Shown here: positions 1 to 9,501 of the stretch, piece by piece
Position numbering within the stretch: position 1 is the first letter of the stretch
How the letters are laid out: every line of letters starts with the position of its first letter
Source of the DNA: DASQUK01 sp963717085
Lineage (GTDB): Bacteria > Actinomycetota > Acidimicrobiia > Acidimicrobiales > VFJN01
Direction of reading: 5' to 3'
Assembly: GCA_963717085.1 (NCBI GenBank)
Contig: CAVQVM010000019.1
Coordinates: 490,618 to 554,617 of the forward strand
DNA: 64,000 nucleotides
Translations under genes and position numbers: made by a program
The notes under the pieces: generated by a model
What the model saw: the letters and a program-made list of their open reading frames with translations, nothing else
What the model was told of the DNA's origin: nothing
Databases searched by the model: none

Positions 1-2590
1 GCCGCTCTCTGCCAGGGCCTCGTCGACGGCCTCCAGGCCCTCGCCGATCCGACCCGCCCGCACCAAGGCGTCGGCCAGAAGCCCGAGGTAGTACGGGAGG
101 TCCATGCGGGCCCCGGTGGCCCGGTACGCCTCGATCCCGGCGCGCAGCTCGTCGAGGCCTTCTGCCGTTCCCCCCAGTGCGGCCCGAGACCATCCCCACA
201 GGAGCTGCGCGATGGCGACCTGAGGCCCGAAGCCCTGCGCGCGCGCCATCTCGAGCGCGGTGGCGGCGTGATCCAGCACCACCGTGGGCTCGTCGCGCAG
301 CTGGTGGAGGACCGCCGCCTGCTCGTGGGCGCTTGCGAGGCTGAACGTGTGGTCGGCGTCGCGAGCCAGAGCGAAGGCGTCGGCCATCAGCGAACTCGCT
401 CTCTCGGTCTCGCCGAGGTACCACGACGACAGGGCTCCCCATGTGAGACAGCCCACGCCGGGGTTGTAGCCGTATCGGGCCTGAAGCTCCAGGTGCAGAG
501 CGGGGTCGTAGAGCTCCCAACCCGTTTCGGCGTGGTCCACCGCCCGATCGAAGCGGCCCTGGTGGAACATGGAGCACGCAAGCAGGTCATAAGAGCCCAT
601 GTGGTGGGCGGCGTCGTCGACGGCTTCGAGATCGAGCACCTGCTGCACGACCTCTGCGGCGCGCCGGTACTCCCCGCGGCTCTCGTACAGGCTGGCGAGG
701 CCGTAGAGGATGGACGGCAGCGCCCGAGCGGGGTCGGCCGAGTGTCGGGCAAGCTCGTGGGCGCGCTCGGTACGCGGCCTCGACCTCGGTTGAGGCCCAG
801 CCGCGGGTTGCGATGAGCAACGGACCGAGGATCGCCTGGAGTGTGAGCTCGTGTTCGTGGCGTTCGGGCCCCTCACCGAGGGATGTCACAACGTCCAGTC
901 CGACGCGGACGTGCTCGAGCGCCTCCACGTGCGCGTTACGGCCCATGGCTTGCCGCGCCGCCTGCGCCGCGTGCGTGGCGGCGCCGGTCGCGTCCCGGCC
1001 GCGGATGAAGTGCATCGCCAACTCGGAGGCGTGGTCGGCGGCCGCCGCGCCATATCCATACTCCAGGCGGCGACCGATCTGCAGGTGGAGCCGGGCACGG
1101 CGCTGGGGCGGCACGCGTTCGTAGACCACTTCCTGGTACAGGTCGTGGTCGAACCGGAAGCTGGCCGCGACGGTGCCATCGGGCCAGGTGTGTTCACCGG
1201 TGGCGGTGACAAGCAGCGACCGGCGCGCGAGCTCCGAGCAGCGGGCCTCGCTCTCCTCCGGATCGATCCCCAGGGCTGCGGCGATGGCTGCCGCGGAGAA
1301 CTGCCGACCCGCGACCGCCGCGGCTTCGAGCAGTTCCTGGTCGGCGGTGGGGGCGCGCACCAGGCGCTGCTCGATGAGCTGCCGGAGCGATCCCGGGACG
1401 GTCGCGGCCAGCTGACCCGTGTCGACCGTGGGCGCGCAGGCGTCGCCGTCGACGGCGATCAGCCCCTGCGCGAGCCACTCGTCGACGAGGCTCTGCAGGT
1501 GTAGCGGGTTGCCGGCGGCGCGGCGGTTGGCGACGCCCATCAGATCGGCCGACGGTTCCGCACCGCAGCGCCTACCCACGAGCTGTGCGGCTGCGCGTTC
1601 CTCGAGTGGCGGCATCTGCACCTCGGTCAGGGCACCGTGGAGCCGAAGGTCGTGCAGCACGTCGGGCAGGCCCGACGTCGTCCCCGCCAGCTCCTCGGTC
1701 CGGCACGTGATCAAGACGAGCAGGCGAGCCGGGGTGCGACGGCGACCGAGAGCGGCAAGGACGTCGACGGTCGAGGGGTCGCTCCACTGCAGGTCCTCGA
1801 GGATCAGCACCACTGGATCCACCGCAGCCAGGGCTTCGAGCGCCTCCACGATCTCCCGGAGCATCCGGTCCCGGGTGCTGCCGAGCACCCGACGTCGAAG
1901 CCCGTCGAACTCGTCGTCGGCCACCAGCCAGGGCATCTGCACCAGCCACGTCGGGGCCCGATCCGACAGGAGTTCGACGAGCGCCGGGCCGTAGGGCAGC
2001 GTGGCGGCTTCGGCGAGGGCCTCGAGCAGCGGGAGGTAGGGCTCGCCGGCCCCCCGATACTCGACGCACTGCCCCGTCAGCAGCCGGAGACCGGCGCGCC
2101 GCCACTCTGCCGCCATCGCGTCGACCAGCAGCGTCTTCCCCACACCGGGCTCGCCGCTCACGACGACCACACGCCGCCCGCCGGCGACGACGTCGTCCAT
2201 GCACTCGGCGAGTACCTTCTGCTGCGCCTCGCGACCGAGCGCCGTCACCCGGGAGGCGGGATCGTCGCCGGCCGGATCCCCGCGCCGGTCCGCGTCGGCG
2301 ACGAACCGGTAGCCACGTCCGTGCACGGTGCGGACGATGCGTTGGAGGCGCCCGTCGTCGCCCACCGCCCGCCGCACGTTCTTGATGCGGGTCGTCAGCG
2401 TCGACTCCGTGACGAAGCGGGTCTTCCACACCTCGTCGAGGAGCTCCTCCTTGGCAACCACGCGATCACGGTGCTCGAGGAGGTAGACGAGCACGTCGTA
2501 AACCTGGGGTTCGATGCGAACCACATCGCCGTTCCGGCGGAGCTCGTAGGTGTCGGTGTCGAGCTCGCACCCGGCGAACACGTAGATCAC
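1..2590 (-). CDS. Winged-helix/AAA-ATPase/TPR transcriptional regulator (partial, frameshifted)
   Basis: Large cytoplasmic regulator that would bind DNA through an OmpR/CadC-like winged helix (residues about 1-98, with EPQVYDVL and GRGYRFVA) and couple this to an AAA_16/STAND-type ATPase. Walker A GEPGVGKT is at residues 146-153 and a Walker B-like VVLILEDLQWSD follows. The C-terminal part is helical TPR-like. The GTG start at 2590 is chosen because the domain begins there (VIYVF) and the paralogue at 5643 starts identically. A one-base indel near 770 shifts the frame: the TPR reading continues in another frame to the left edge, so the gene runs off the window. It is divergent from the FAD monooxygenase, which it may control (inference). 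The indel may be an assembly error. Confidence 0.8.
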
Positions 2591-2852
2591 GTCGACTCCG
2601 ACCCGCGCCCACGATCCGCCACGGCCGCAACGGTAGGGCACGGCACGGCTGCGCACCGCACCCCTCTCGGCCGGACGCCGGGTGCTCGCGACCGTCCGAT
2701 CCGTACCGTCCGTGGCGCCGGGACCACGCCGCGGGACGGTCGGGGCTCCGGACGATCTCCACGCGCTCCTCACCCCGTCTCCAAGGTCGCGGCGCCGCGT
2801 TCCTTCAGAGTCGCAGAGCAAGCGGTCGAGCCACCAGAAGGAGACGATCCCG

Positions 2853-4046
2853 ATGCCCACCAGCCCCCACCGCCGCCATGACGTCGTCGTGGTCGGGGCA
2901 CGTGCGGCGGGGAGCGCCACCGCGCTGCTCCTGGCACGGATGGGCCACGACGTGGTCGTGCTGGAGCGCGCCCAGTTTCCGAGCGACACGCTGTCGACGC
3001 ACTCCATCTCGCGTAGCGGCGTCGTCCAACTTTCCCGCTGGGGCCTGCTCGATCGGGTGCTCGCCAGCGGCACCCCCGCGATCCGCCAGGTGACCTTCCA
3101 CGTCGGGGGTGAGTCGGTGACGCGCCCGATCAAGCAGCACGCCGGCGTGGACGCCCTGGTCGCTCCCCGCCGACGCGTGCTGGACACCATCGTCGCCGAC
3201 GCCGCTCAGGCCTCGGGAGCGGCAATCCGCTTCGGTGTCACCGTGACCGGCCTCCGCCACGCTGGTGGCCGGGTGGTCGGCGTGACCGCCCTGGACGCAG
3301 CTGGCGCCCCGCTCGAGCTCGACGCCCGGTTCGTCGTCGGCGCCGACGGGCTGCGCTCCCGCGTGGCCCGGTCGGTCGACGCGTCGATCGATGTGGCCGG
3401 GCACTCCGACGGCGCCACCCACTACGCCTACTACGCCGGGCCCGGGTGGCAGGGCCACGAGTTCTTCGTGGCCGACGGGAGCCTCGCCGGCGTGTTCCCC
3501 ACCAATGACGGCGAGGCATGCATCTGGGTGTGCAGCCCCGCGCACGACGCCGCCGGGATCCGCCGGCGCGCGGCGTCGCTCGCCGGCGCGTTCGACGAGA
3601 TGCTCGAGGAGGCCGCTCCCGACCTCGCGACGCGTCTGCGAGCGACGCGCCGCACGTCGCCGGTGCGCGGGACCAGCCGCCTGCCCAACCAGGTGCGGCA
3701 GGCGTTCGGTCCGGGATGGGCACTCGTCGGCGACGCCGGTTACCACCGCGACGCCGTCACCGGCCACGGCATCAGCGACGCATTCCGCGATGCCGAGCTA
3801 CTGGCGGTTGCGCTCGACGGTGCCCTGCGGGGCGAGCTGTACGAGACCGCCGCCCTGGCCGGCTATCAGCGTCATCGCAACGAGGCGATCCAGGAGATAT
3901 TCGGTATCACCTGCGCACTTGCGCACTACCCACCGGTGGCGGAGTTCGTCGCGCTCCAGAAGCGCCTGAGCCGCGCCATCGAGGCCGAGGCGGCATCGCT
4001 TGCAGCCCGCCCAGTTCCCGGCCAGCCCCAGCTGGCCGTCGCCTGA
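2853..4046 (+). CDS. FAD-dependent monooxygenase / oxidoreductase (PHBH/geranylgeranyl reductase-like fold)
   Basis: A 397-residue flavoprotein of the UbiH/PHBH-like family. The N-terminal Rossmann motif is VVVVGARAAG (residues 11-20, a GxGxxG variant) followed by the ribose-binding Glu in VVVLER. A DG motif is present in FVVGADGLRSRVARS, and the second FAD motif is WALVGDAGYHRD. The substrate is not predictable; the family hydroxylates or reduces small lipophilic or aromatic compounds with NAD(P)H. The ATG at 2853 is preceded by GAAGGAG at a good distance, whereas longer readings lack one. The gene is divergent from the regulator at 2590 and 44 bp upstream of an OsmC gene in the same direction, so it is probably an operon. 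Confidence 0.88.
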   Translation: MPTSPHRRHDVVVVGARAAGSATALLLARMGHDVVVLERAQFPSDTLSTHSISRSGVVQLSRWGLLDRVLASGTPAIRQVTFHVGGESVTRPIKQHAGVDALVAPRRRVLDTIVADAAQASGAAIRFGVTVTGLRHAGGRVVGVTALDAAGAPLELDARFVVGADGLRSRVARSVDASIDVAGHSDGATHYAYYAGPGWQGHEFFVADGSLAGVFPTNDGEACIWVCSPAHDAAGIRRRAASLAGAFDEMLEEAAPDLATRLRATRRTSPVRGTSRLPNQVRQAFGPGWALVGDAGYHRDAVTGHGISDAFRDAELLAVALDGALRGELYETAALAGYQRHRNEAIQEIFGITCALAHYPPVAEFVALQKRLSRAIEAEAASLAARPVPGQPQLAVA

Positions 4047-4090
4047 TCGGAAACGGACAGGCAGTGACAACCACCAAGGAGAGAAACCAG

Positions 4091-4663
4091 ATGACCATCA
4101 CCGAGGGCAACCCTGCGACGCGCAACGGCGTCGACACCGCCACGCTCTTCGCAACGCTCGACGCCGTGAGGGCGGCCCCCCAGGCGGCCAAGTTCCAGTT
4201 CCGGGTCCGAAACGAGTGGATCGGTGGCACGCACAACCGCAGCACCATCGACGGCTTCTTCGGCGTCGGCGAGGAGCGGTCCCACGAGCGCACCTGGGTG
4301 TTCGATGCCGACCACCCCGCCGTGCTGGTGGGCCGGGACAACGGCCCCACGCCCGTCGAGTTCGTGCTCCACGCCCTGGCGGCGTGCCTCACCGCCGGGT
4401 TGGCCAACATCGCCGCCGCCCGGGGCGTGAGGCTCACCGAGGTGCGGTCGACCGTCGCGGGCGACATCGACCTCAACGGCATCCTCGGGCTCGACCCCGC
4501 CGTGCGCAACGGCTACGAGCAGATCGCCGTGCACTTCACCGTCAAGGGCGAGGCGCCCGCCGAGAAGCTGCGCGAGATCGTCGAACAGTCGCGGGCCCGC
4601 TCGGCCGTCTACGACATCATCACCAACCAGGTGCCCGTCACCATCGACGTCGAGACCGCCTGA
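4091..4663 (+). CDS. OsmC family protein
   Basis: A 190-residue OsmC/Ohr-fold protein. The family motif PVEFVLHALAACLTAG holds one conserved cysteine, but the second cysteine of typical peroxide reductases is not visible, so thiol-peroxidase activity is uncertain. AAGGAGAG lies 6-8 nt before the ATG. It follows the FAD enzyme by 44 bp and is closed by a strong stem-loop, consistent with a two-gene transcript. The pairing suggests redox or organic-peroxide protection linked to the flavoenzyme (inference). Confidence 0.9.
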   Translation: MTITEGNPATRNGVDTATLFATLDAVRAAPQAAKFQFRVRNEWIGGTHNRSTIDGFFGVGEERSHERTWVFDADHPAVLVGRDNGPTPVEFVLHALAACLTAGLANIAAARGVRLTEVRSTVAGDIDLNGILGLDPAVRNGYEQIAVHFTVKGEAPAEKLREIVEQSRARSAVYDIITNQVPVTIDVETA

Positions 4664-4684
4664 CGGTAACCCAACCCGTCACGC

Positions 4685-4710
4685 GTGGCCGGCCCGACCG
4701 GGCCGGCCAC
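4685..4710. terminator. Stem-loop terminator, probably bidirectional
   Basis: Perfect 11-bp stem (GTGGCCGGCCC / GGGCCGGCCAC) with loop GACC, 21 nt after the OsmC stop and between convergent genes. There is no T-tract, as is common in high-GC actinobacteria. Confidence 0.75.
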
Positions 4711-4784
4711 CGGCGCGCCCGACGGTCAGTTCCGAGCCTCGGTCCGCACCAGGGGACCGGTCCCGTGCGGATCGGCGGCGGTGG

Positions 4785-5643
4785 TCAGGTCGGCGGCCGT
4801 GTCGGTGGCCCGTCCGCGGCGAGGAACGCGTCGACCGCGGCGAGGAAGCGAGGCCAAGCCGGGTCGCGCTCCGGCAACAGGTGATTGCAGCTGTCCAACG
4901 GCAGCAGGGCACTTCCGGGGATCAGCGAGGCGAGCTCCCGCGACTGTTCGAAGACGTTGTCGGGTTCGTTGCGGGCGCACGCGACCAGCGTCGGGACCGA
5001 CAGGGCCGGCAGCGTCGACCACGGTCTCCAGATCGCGCACCCACGCCTCGAGCGAGAAGTCGGGTACGTCCCAGTCGGACAGCCCGCAGCCCCGCTCGTC
5101 GTAGCGGATGAGCCGATGGCGGCTTGACAGCTCCCTGAGCCAATGGCGCCACACCACCGTCTCCCGGTCGTAGTCGAGGTGGCTCAGCCAGTTCGCGACC
5201 TTCACCAGGGGTGGTCCCGCACCCGTCGTCGCGTACGCCAGCCGGACGCCGTCGTCGGTGGTGCAGAAGCGGATCTCCTGGGGCGGCGGCTCGTCGGGTG
5301 CGAGCGCCGTCGGCGTGACGGCCGGGTGTCCGCCGCGCTCGTCGACCTCGGCGACGAACTGGTAGCCGCGCCCGCGGACCGTGCGCACCAGCCGCTGCGC
5401 CTTGCCGTCGTCACCGAGCGCCTGGCGCAGTGCCTTGATCCGGCTGGTGAGGGCCGATTCGCTCACGAAGCGGTCGCCCCACACGGTGTCGAGGATCTCC
5501 TCCTTCGTGACCACGCGATCCCGCTCCCGCACGAGCAGGACGAGCACGTCGAATACCTGAGGCTCGATCCGGCGCGCGCGACCGTCGCGGCGAAGCTCGT
5601 ACCGGCGCAGGTCGACCTCGCTGTCGTCGAACGCGTAGATCAC
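4785..5643 (-). pseudogene. Winged-helix regulator fused to alpha/beta hydrolase, internally deleted
   Basis: The GTG start at 5643 (VIYAF) opens an OmpR/CadC-like winged helix closely resembling that of the first gene in the window. It is followed by an alpha/beta-hydrolase N-terminus (FCTTDDGVRLAYATTG, IRYDERGCGLSDWD). After LETVVDAAG near 5020 the reading jumps out of frame straight into the hydrolase C-terminus (LSVPTLVACARNEPDN, then LDSCNHLLPERDPAW with the catalytic His region). The central part, including the nucleophile elbow, is missing. Roughly 100 residues appear deleted, so no hydrolase activity is expected. The DNA-binding domain is intact. The gene starts 13 bp downstream of the GNAT gene. 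Confidence 0.78.
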
Positions 5644-5656
5644 GGGCGTCAGCTTC

Positions 5657-6130
5657 TCAACGGCTGCCCGGGGGACCGCTCGACGTCGTGTCCAACGAGT
5701 AGTCGATCCACTCCGCGCGGGTGGCGCCGAGGCGTTCGTAGAGCCGCTGGGCCCGGGCGTTGTCCTTGGCGGTCTGCCAACCCATCGAGACGGCGCCACG
5801 GCGGCCGGATCGCAGCCGGCACTCCTCGACCAGATCCTCGGCCAGGCCCGTCCCCCGGGCGTCGGGGTGCACGAACAGGTCGTTCATGATCGCGGTGCGG
5901 GCGGCGGCGAGCGTGGACCAGCTCCAGTACACGGTCGCGAACCCGACGGCGCGACCCGCATCGTCGCGGGCGACCAGCTGGAAGCCCTCGCCCTCCGGAT
6001 CGGCCACGAGCGTGCGGGCGACGTCCAACAGCGCATCATCGCCGGGTGCCACCCCGTAGAAGTCGCAATAGGCGCGCATCAGGGGCAGCAGATCCCCCAG
6101 ATCGGGCTCGCCCACGACCGCAATGTGCAC
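5657..6130 (-). CDS. GNAT family N-acetyltransferase
   Basis: About 157 residues with the GNAT acetyl-CoA fold: a motif A-like segment MNDLFVHPDARGTGLAEDLV (R/Q-x-x-G-x-G/A loop as ARGTGLA) and a C-terminal NARAQRLYERLGA. It would transfer acetyl from acetyl-CoA to an unknown amine. GTG at 6130 is preferred; an in-frame TTG at 6139 is the alternative. It precedes the deleted regulator gene by 13 bp on the same strand. Confidence 0.82.
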   Translation of the reverse strand: MHIAVVGEPDLGDLLPLMRAYCDFYGVAPGDDALLDVARTLVADPEGEGFQLVARDDAGRAVGFATVYWSWSTLAAARTAIMNDLFVHPDARGTGLAEDLVEECRLRSGRRGAVSMGWQTAKDNARAQRLYERLGATRAEWIDYSLDTTSSGPPGSR

Positions 6131-6247
6131 GGGGGCCAATCCTACGGTTCGGCACCGACGCGCCGAGGCTTGCCGCGCCCCGGAAGTTCCCGATTCGCCG
6201 GCGCTGACGGGGGTAGTCGGCGGGGGCCGACAACCGCGGAGGTGGCC

Positions 6248-6667
6248 GTGTCGCTCTCCCGGGACGACGAGCCGGATCCCGAGACCGGCGACGCTGCCCC
6301 AGCGCCTGCGGCGCTCGACCGTCCGGAGGAAGGCTCACTCGAGCGGGACGTCGACGAGGTCGAACGGGGCAGACCGGAGCGCGCCTTCAACGTCGGCGTG
6401 ACAATCGGGATCGTGGTGACGGTCGCAGCGGTGATCTTCGTGCTCCAGAATCGCCAGTCGACGACGTTCGACTGGCTGTGGCTCGACTTCGAGCTGCCGC
6501 TGTGGATCGCGCTCCTGGGCGCCGTCGGGGTCGGCGTTGTGCTGATGCTGACGATCCTCGCCGTCCATGCCCGGCGCCGGCGGCGGATCAGGCGACGCCG
6601 CGACGCCGCGGGTCGGCTGCGCCGTGCAGTCGCCCGAGGTCGCCCGCGGGCCGACCCCGGCTCTTGA
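6248..6667 (+). CDS. LapA/DUF1049-type inner-membrane protein
   Basis: A 139-residue protein with an acidic N-terminal cytoplasmic part (about 1-50), then two hydrophobic helices (GVTIGIVVTVAAVIFVLQN and IALLGAVGVGVVLMLTILAV), and a very Arg-rich tail. The first helix ending in FVLQNRQ is the hallmark of LapA-domain proteins, which have been tied to LPS or envelope assembly in Gram-negatives; the role in actinobacteria is unknown. GTG start with GGAGG six bases upstream. Confidence 0.75.
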   Translation: MSLSRDDEPDPETGDAAPAPAALDRPEEGSLERDVDEVERGRPERAFNVGVTIGIVVTVAAVIFVLQNRQSTTFDWLWLDFELPLWIALLGAVGVGVVLMLTILAVHARRRRRIRRRRDAAGRLRRAVARGRPRADPGS

Positions 6668-6706
6668 CGCCGGGCGCCGCCCTCCGGAGGTGTGCCATCG
6701 TCGGGC

Positions 6707-7405
6707 ATGGCCGGCGATCGGTACGAGATAGGTCGTCTTTCGTTCGCCATCCGTCCCGCCACCGGCGCACCCGGCGAGCGCGATGAGCTCTTGGGCCTGG
6801 ACGCAGGCCGCGACGGCGTGCTCTACGTCCCCGAGACCGCCGGTCCGGCGGCACCGCTGCTGCTCTTCCTGCACGGCGCCACGGGCACCGGCCGCGCGCA
6901 CCTGCGAGCGGTGCTCGGCGCCGTCGACCGGTACGGGGTCATCCTCGTCGCCCCGGACTCCCGCGGACCCACCTGGGACCTCATCGTCGAGCGTCGCTTC
7001 GGCCCCGACGTCGCGTTCCTCGACCGGGTCCTCGACGCCGTCGTCGACCGGGTCGATGCGGACACCCGGCGGCTGGCGATCGGAGGGGTGTCCGACGGCG
7101 CGTCGTACGCCCTGTCCATCGGGCTGACCAACGGGGACGTGCTTCCGACAGTGCTCGCCTTCTCACCCGGTTTCTTGGTGGCGCCCAACCCGACGGGCGA
7201 GCCCCGGATCTTCATCTCGCACGGCCGGTCCGATCCCATCCTGCCGATCGACGCCTGCAGCGGCTCGTTCGTCCCCTCGATGCGCGGCGCCGGCTACGAG
7301 GTGAACTTCCGCGAGTTCGACGGTGGGCACACCGTGCCGCCGCCCATCTCGGACGAGGCCGTCCGCTGGTGGCTCGACGGCGCCGCCCCGTCGTCGGACG
7401 GGTAG
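6707..7405 (+). CDS. Alpha/beta hydrolase (PHB depolymerase/esterase-like)
   Basis: A 232-residue serine hydrolase. The oxyanion-hole segment LLLFLHGATGTG, nucleophile elbow GGVSDGASYAL (Ser in GxSxG), acid Asp in ISHGRSDPILP and His in FDGGHTVPP are all present and in order, so the catalytic triad is complete. Size and motifs resemble the phospholipase/carboxylesterase and poly(3-hydroxybutyrate) depolymerase branch; the substrate is unknown. ATG at 6707 is chosen; a GTG at 6692 is too close to the GGAGG. Confidence 0.83.
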   Translation: MAGDRYEIGRLSFAIRPATGAPGERDELLGLDAGRDGVLYVPETAGPAAPLLLFLHGATGTGRAHLRAVLGAVDRYGVILVAPDSRGPTWDLIVERRFGPDVAFLDRVLDAVVDRVDADTRRLAIGGVSDGASYALSIGLTNGDVLPTVLAFSPGFLVAPNPTGEPRIFISHGRSDPILPIDACSGSFVPSMRGAGYEVNFREFDGGHTVPPPISDEAVRWWLDGAAPSSDG

Positions 7406-7465
7406 ATGCGGCTCTACACGCCCGTATTCATGTCGCCCTGGATCTCGGCCGCCGAGAGGGTGCGG

Positions 7466-8035
7466 TCAGCCGACGATCTTGCGGACCACCCAGCGGGTCT
7501 TGCCGATGCGGCGGGTCCGCTCGAACCCATGGCGCTCGAACAACGCGACCGTGCCGTTGTGCAGGAAGGAGGCCGAGACCGACCGTCCATCGACCTCGTC
7601 GGGATAGCTCTCGACCGTCCCGCCGCCGAGGCGTCCGATCTCCTCGAGCGCCCCGGTAAGCGCGGCGGAGGAGACACCCCGGTGGCGCCGGCCTCGGTCG
7701 ACGAAGAAGCACGTGATCCGCCAATCCGGCAGGTCGCCAAGGCCGTCGAGATAGGCCCGCCGGTTCTTGATCCGCGGCAGCTCGTCGGGCACACCGAACT
7801 GGCACCAACCGACGCACGACTCACCGTCGTAGACGAGCGCCGCGTGCGCTCGCCCCTCGCTGACGCGCATCTCCTTCTCGACACGGTTCTGCTCGGGGCT
7901 CTTCCCCCGGCCCACCCCCTCGGGGTGGAACCCCATGCACCAGCAGCCGCCCCACACGCCGTTGTGCGCTTCGACCAACCGGGCGAAGTCGGGCCAGGTC
8001 CCGGCGTCGAGCGGCCTCGTGCTGTAGTCCGGCAT
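7466..8035 (-). CDS. GNAT family N-acetyltransferase
   Basis: A 189-residue acetyltransferase beginning MPDYSTRPLD. It carries the CWCMGFHP segment typical of a GNAT subfamily annotated in actinobacteria, the core RITCFFVDRGRRHRGVSSAAL (acetyl-CoA loop RRHRGVS) and a C-terminal NGTVALFERHGFERTR. GGAGGTGAG stands immediately upstream of the ATG. It is convergent with the esterase gene with only about 60 bp between, and a palindromic repeat-like sequence lies just upstream (8099-8150). Confidence 0.88.
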   Translation of the reverse strand: MPDYSTRPLDAGTWPDFARLVEAHNGVWGGCWCMGFHPEGVGRGKSPEQNRVEKEMRVSEGRAHAALVYDGESCVGWCQFGVPDELPRIKNRRAYLDGLGDLPDWRITCFFVDRGRRHRGVSSAALTGALEEIGRLGGGTVESYPDEVDGRSVSASFLHNGTVALFERHGFERTRRIGKTRWVVRKIVG

Positions 8036-8098
8036 GCTCACCTCCCCGCACTGAATTCGCGGTCGCAAACCTGTGCCGCGTGGCCGTTGCTGCGGACC

Positions 8099-8150
8099 CA
8101 CGCATATTGCCCTGATCGTCCAGTTCGCGCACAGATCTGGACGATGCGCC
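8099..8150 (-). repeat. Possible short copy of the dispersed palindromic repeat
   Basis: Read on the minus strand it ends in GGGCAATATGCG, like the repeats between 24 and 52 kb. It contains a perfect internal inverted repeat ATCGTCCAG / CTGGACGAT around a 13-nt loop. It is shorter than most copies, so membership is tentative. Confidence 0.4.
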
Positions 8151-8198
8151 ACTACGTTGGGCCACCCCCCGGCCAGTGATGAGGGATTGGATCTCGCC

Positions 8199-8390
8199 AT
8201 GACGCCACGGTCTCCTGTCCCGGAGTCACTGGACGGCGCTCGGGTCCTCGTGACCGGGGCGACGAGCGGCCTCGGGCGGGCCATGGCGGAGGCACTCGCG
8301 GCCGCGGGCGCCCGCGTCGGGGTTACCAGCCGAAGCCGAGAGCGCGCTGAGGCGACGGCCGGGCAGCTGGGCCCGGCGGTCGTGGGGTTC
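8199..8390 (+). pseudogene. Short-chain dehydrogenase N-terminal fragment
   Basis: The ATG at 8199 opens a clear SDR Rossmann start (RVLVTGATSGLGRAMAEAL, then a second strand VGVTSRSRERAEATAGQLG). After about 65 residues the similarity stops abruptly and the frame runs into DNA that encodes a recombinase fragment on the other strand. There is no catalytic Ser-Tyr-Lys region, so this is a 3'-truncated remnant. Confidence 0.7.
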
Positions 8391-8394
8391 GTCG

Positions 8395-8600
8395 ATCCGG
8401 TCGAGCGTGAGCCCGGTCGCCTCCTAGAGGCGCAGCCCCGCTCCGAGACCGAGCGTCAACGCCGCCGCGAACCAGTCGGGTGCGGCAGCGCGTAGCGCCT
8501 CGCATTCGTCGTCGGTGAACGGCACCACTGGGCTCTGCTCGACCCGGGACAGTGTGGCGTCGCGGGCAGGGCAAGGTGTTCCGGCTCGTCGACCCCGACG
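8395..8600 (-). pseudogene. Tyrosine recombinase (phage integrase) fragment
   Basis: Minus-strand reading gives SRVEQSPVVPFTDDECEAL, APDWFAAALTLGLGAGLRL, a TAG stop, then EATGLTLDRID. This is the start of the catalytic domain of actinobacterial tyrosine integrases, including the region of the first catalytic Arg (GLR). It is truncated at both ends and carries an in-frame stop. Adjoining it directly to the SDR fragment shows that several rearrangements have met here. Confidence 0.65.
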
Positions 8601-8665
8601 GCACCGTCGTCGCAGGCTCATGGGACAAGCCCCCCGACTACTACGCGCTCACCCTCGCCGATCTC

Positions 8666-8742
8666 GCCAAGGTGCTCGAGGGGGTCCTCCACCTAGAACG
8701 CTCCGCCAAGGTGCTCGAGGTGTCCTCCACCTAGAACGCTCC
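8666..8742. repeat. Tandem duplication, 39 + 38 nt
   Basis: Two adjacent near-identical units, each starting GCCAAGGTGCTCGAGG and ending CCACCTAGAACGCTCC, differing by an indel and one base. It lies inside the decayed region and has no recognised function. Confidence 0.85.
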
Positions 8743-9153
8743 TAGGGGCGGGACGGTCAGCTCCTCATCCCCGGGCCCCCCGGGAGCACCCCCCAGGATG
8801 GCGGATTCGTGACCCTGTCCTCTATGCAACCCCACTCGCCCCCCTTTACGATCCAAGGACGGCGTCGAGGGACCAGGGGACCCTGAGCCCTTTCGGGTCC
8901 ACGCGACCGGGTCTCCCTTAGCCCGACCCGGACGCTCCCGGCCCCTCGACGCCGAGTGGCTCTCAATGACGCGGAACGGTCCCCCGACAGGGTGAACAGG
9001 ACGCCGGGGAACCAATCCGTGACTGTTAATCCGAACAGTTTGCGCCTCGGCGGCCAACGAACGGCCAGTGAACTTGCCGTGAACCCTGGGGCCAACCTTC
9101 TTCACGGCACCTTTGGAGGACCAGCAGCCGGTAAGTGACTGACATACGGACCA
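8743..9153. other. No convincing gene
   Basis: Contains a C-rich stretch with an imperfect hairpin around 8768-8800 and a short inverted repeat CTGTT/AACAG near 9025. A 60-codon plus-strand frame (8956-9138) has no recognisable similarity and no clear ribosome site, so it is not called. Confidence 0.5.
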
Positions 9154-9321
9154 ATGACCGCCATGTCCACCAAAAGCTCGGTCATCGTCGGCGGTGTGGC
9201 CTGGATGGCCGGCACCGCGCTCGGGCTCGCCCTGTGCCGGGCCGCCAAAGACGGCGACCAATGGACGAAGGACCACCATCCCCCGAACGGGACTTCAGCG
9301 CCCGTGAGGGAAGCGGGGTAG
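9154..9321 (+). CDS. Small hypothetical membrane protein
   Basis: A 55-residue frame with one hydrophobic helix near the N-terminus (SVIVGGVAWMAGTALGLAL) and a polar tail. No family is recognised. It is too short and too poorly supported for a firm call; an alternative ATG lies at 9163. Confidence 0.3.
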   Translation: MTAMSTKSSVIVGGVAWMAGTALGLALCRAAKDGDQWTKDHHPPNGTSAPVREAG

Positions 9322-9344
9322 GGGCCTTCGCGATTCTTCGGAGA

Positions 9345-9480
9345 CCGCAACCTCATAGGGGGCGGTGAGCGCCAGGCAGCTGCGATCAAGCTCTTGTGCG
9401 CCAGCCGCAGATTGGCGAGGTCGTTCGTTCCACCATCGGCGACGCTGACGACATGATCGAACGTCAACGAGGCACGGTCA
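9345..9480 (-). pseudogene. HNH endonuclease fragment
   Basis: The minus strand encodes TFDHVVSVADGGTNDLANL followed by RLAHKS, the central signature of HNH nucleases (DHVxPxxxGGxxxxxNL). The N-terminal zinc-finger half and the terminal CN region are missing. It is a remnant of a mobile-element or 13E12-type nuclease. Confidence 0.6.
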
Positions 9481-9501
9481 TAGCCGAGATCGGTGATCGG
9501 G

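Noticed and set aside
8956..9138. 60-codon open frame
   Set aside because: No ribosome site, no similarity, and it lies in decayed sequence.
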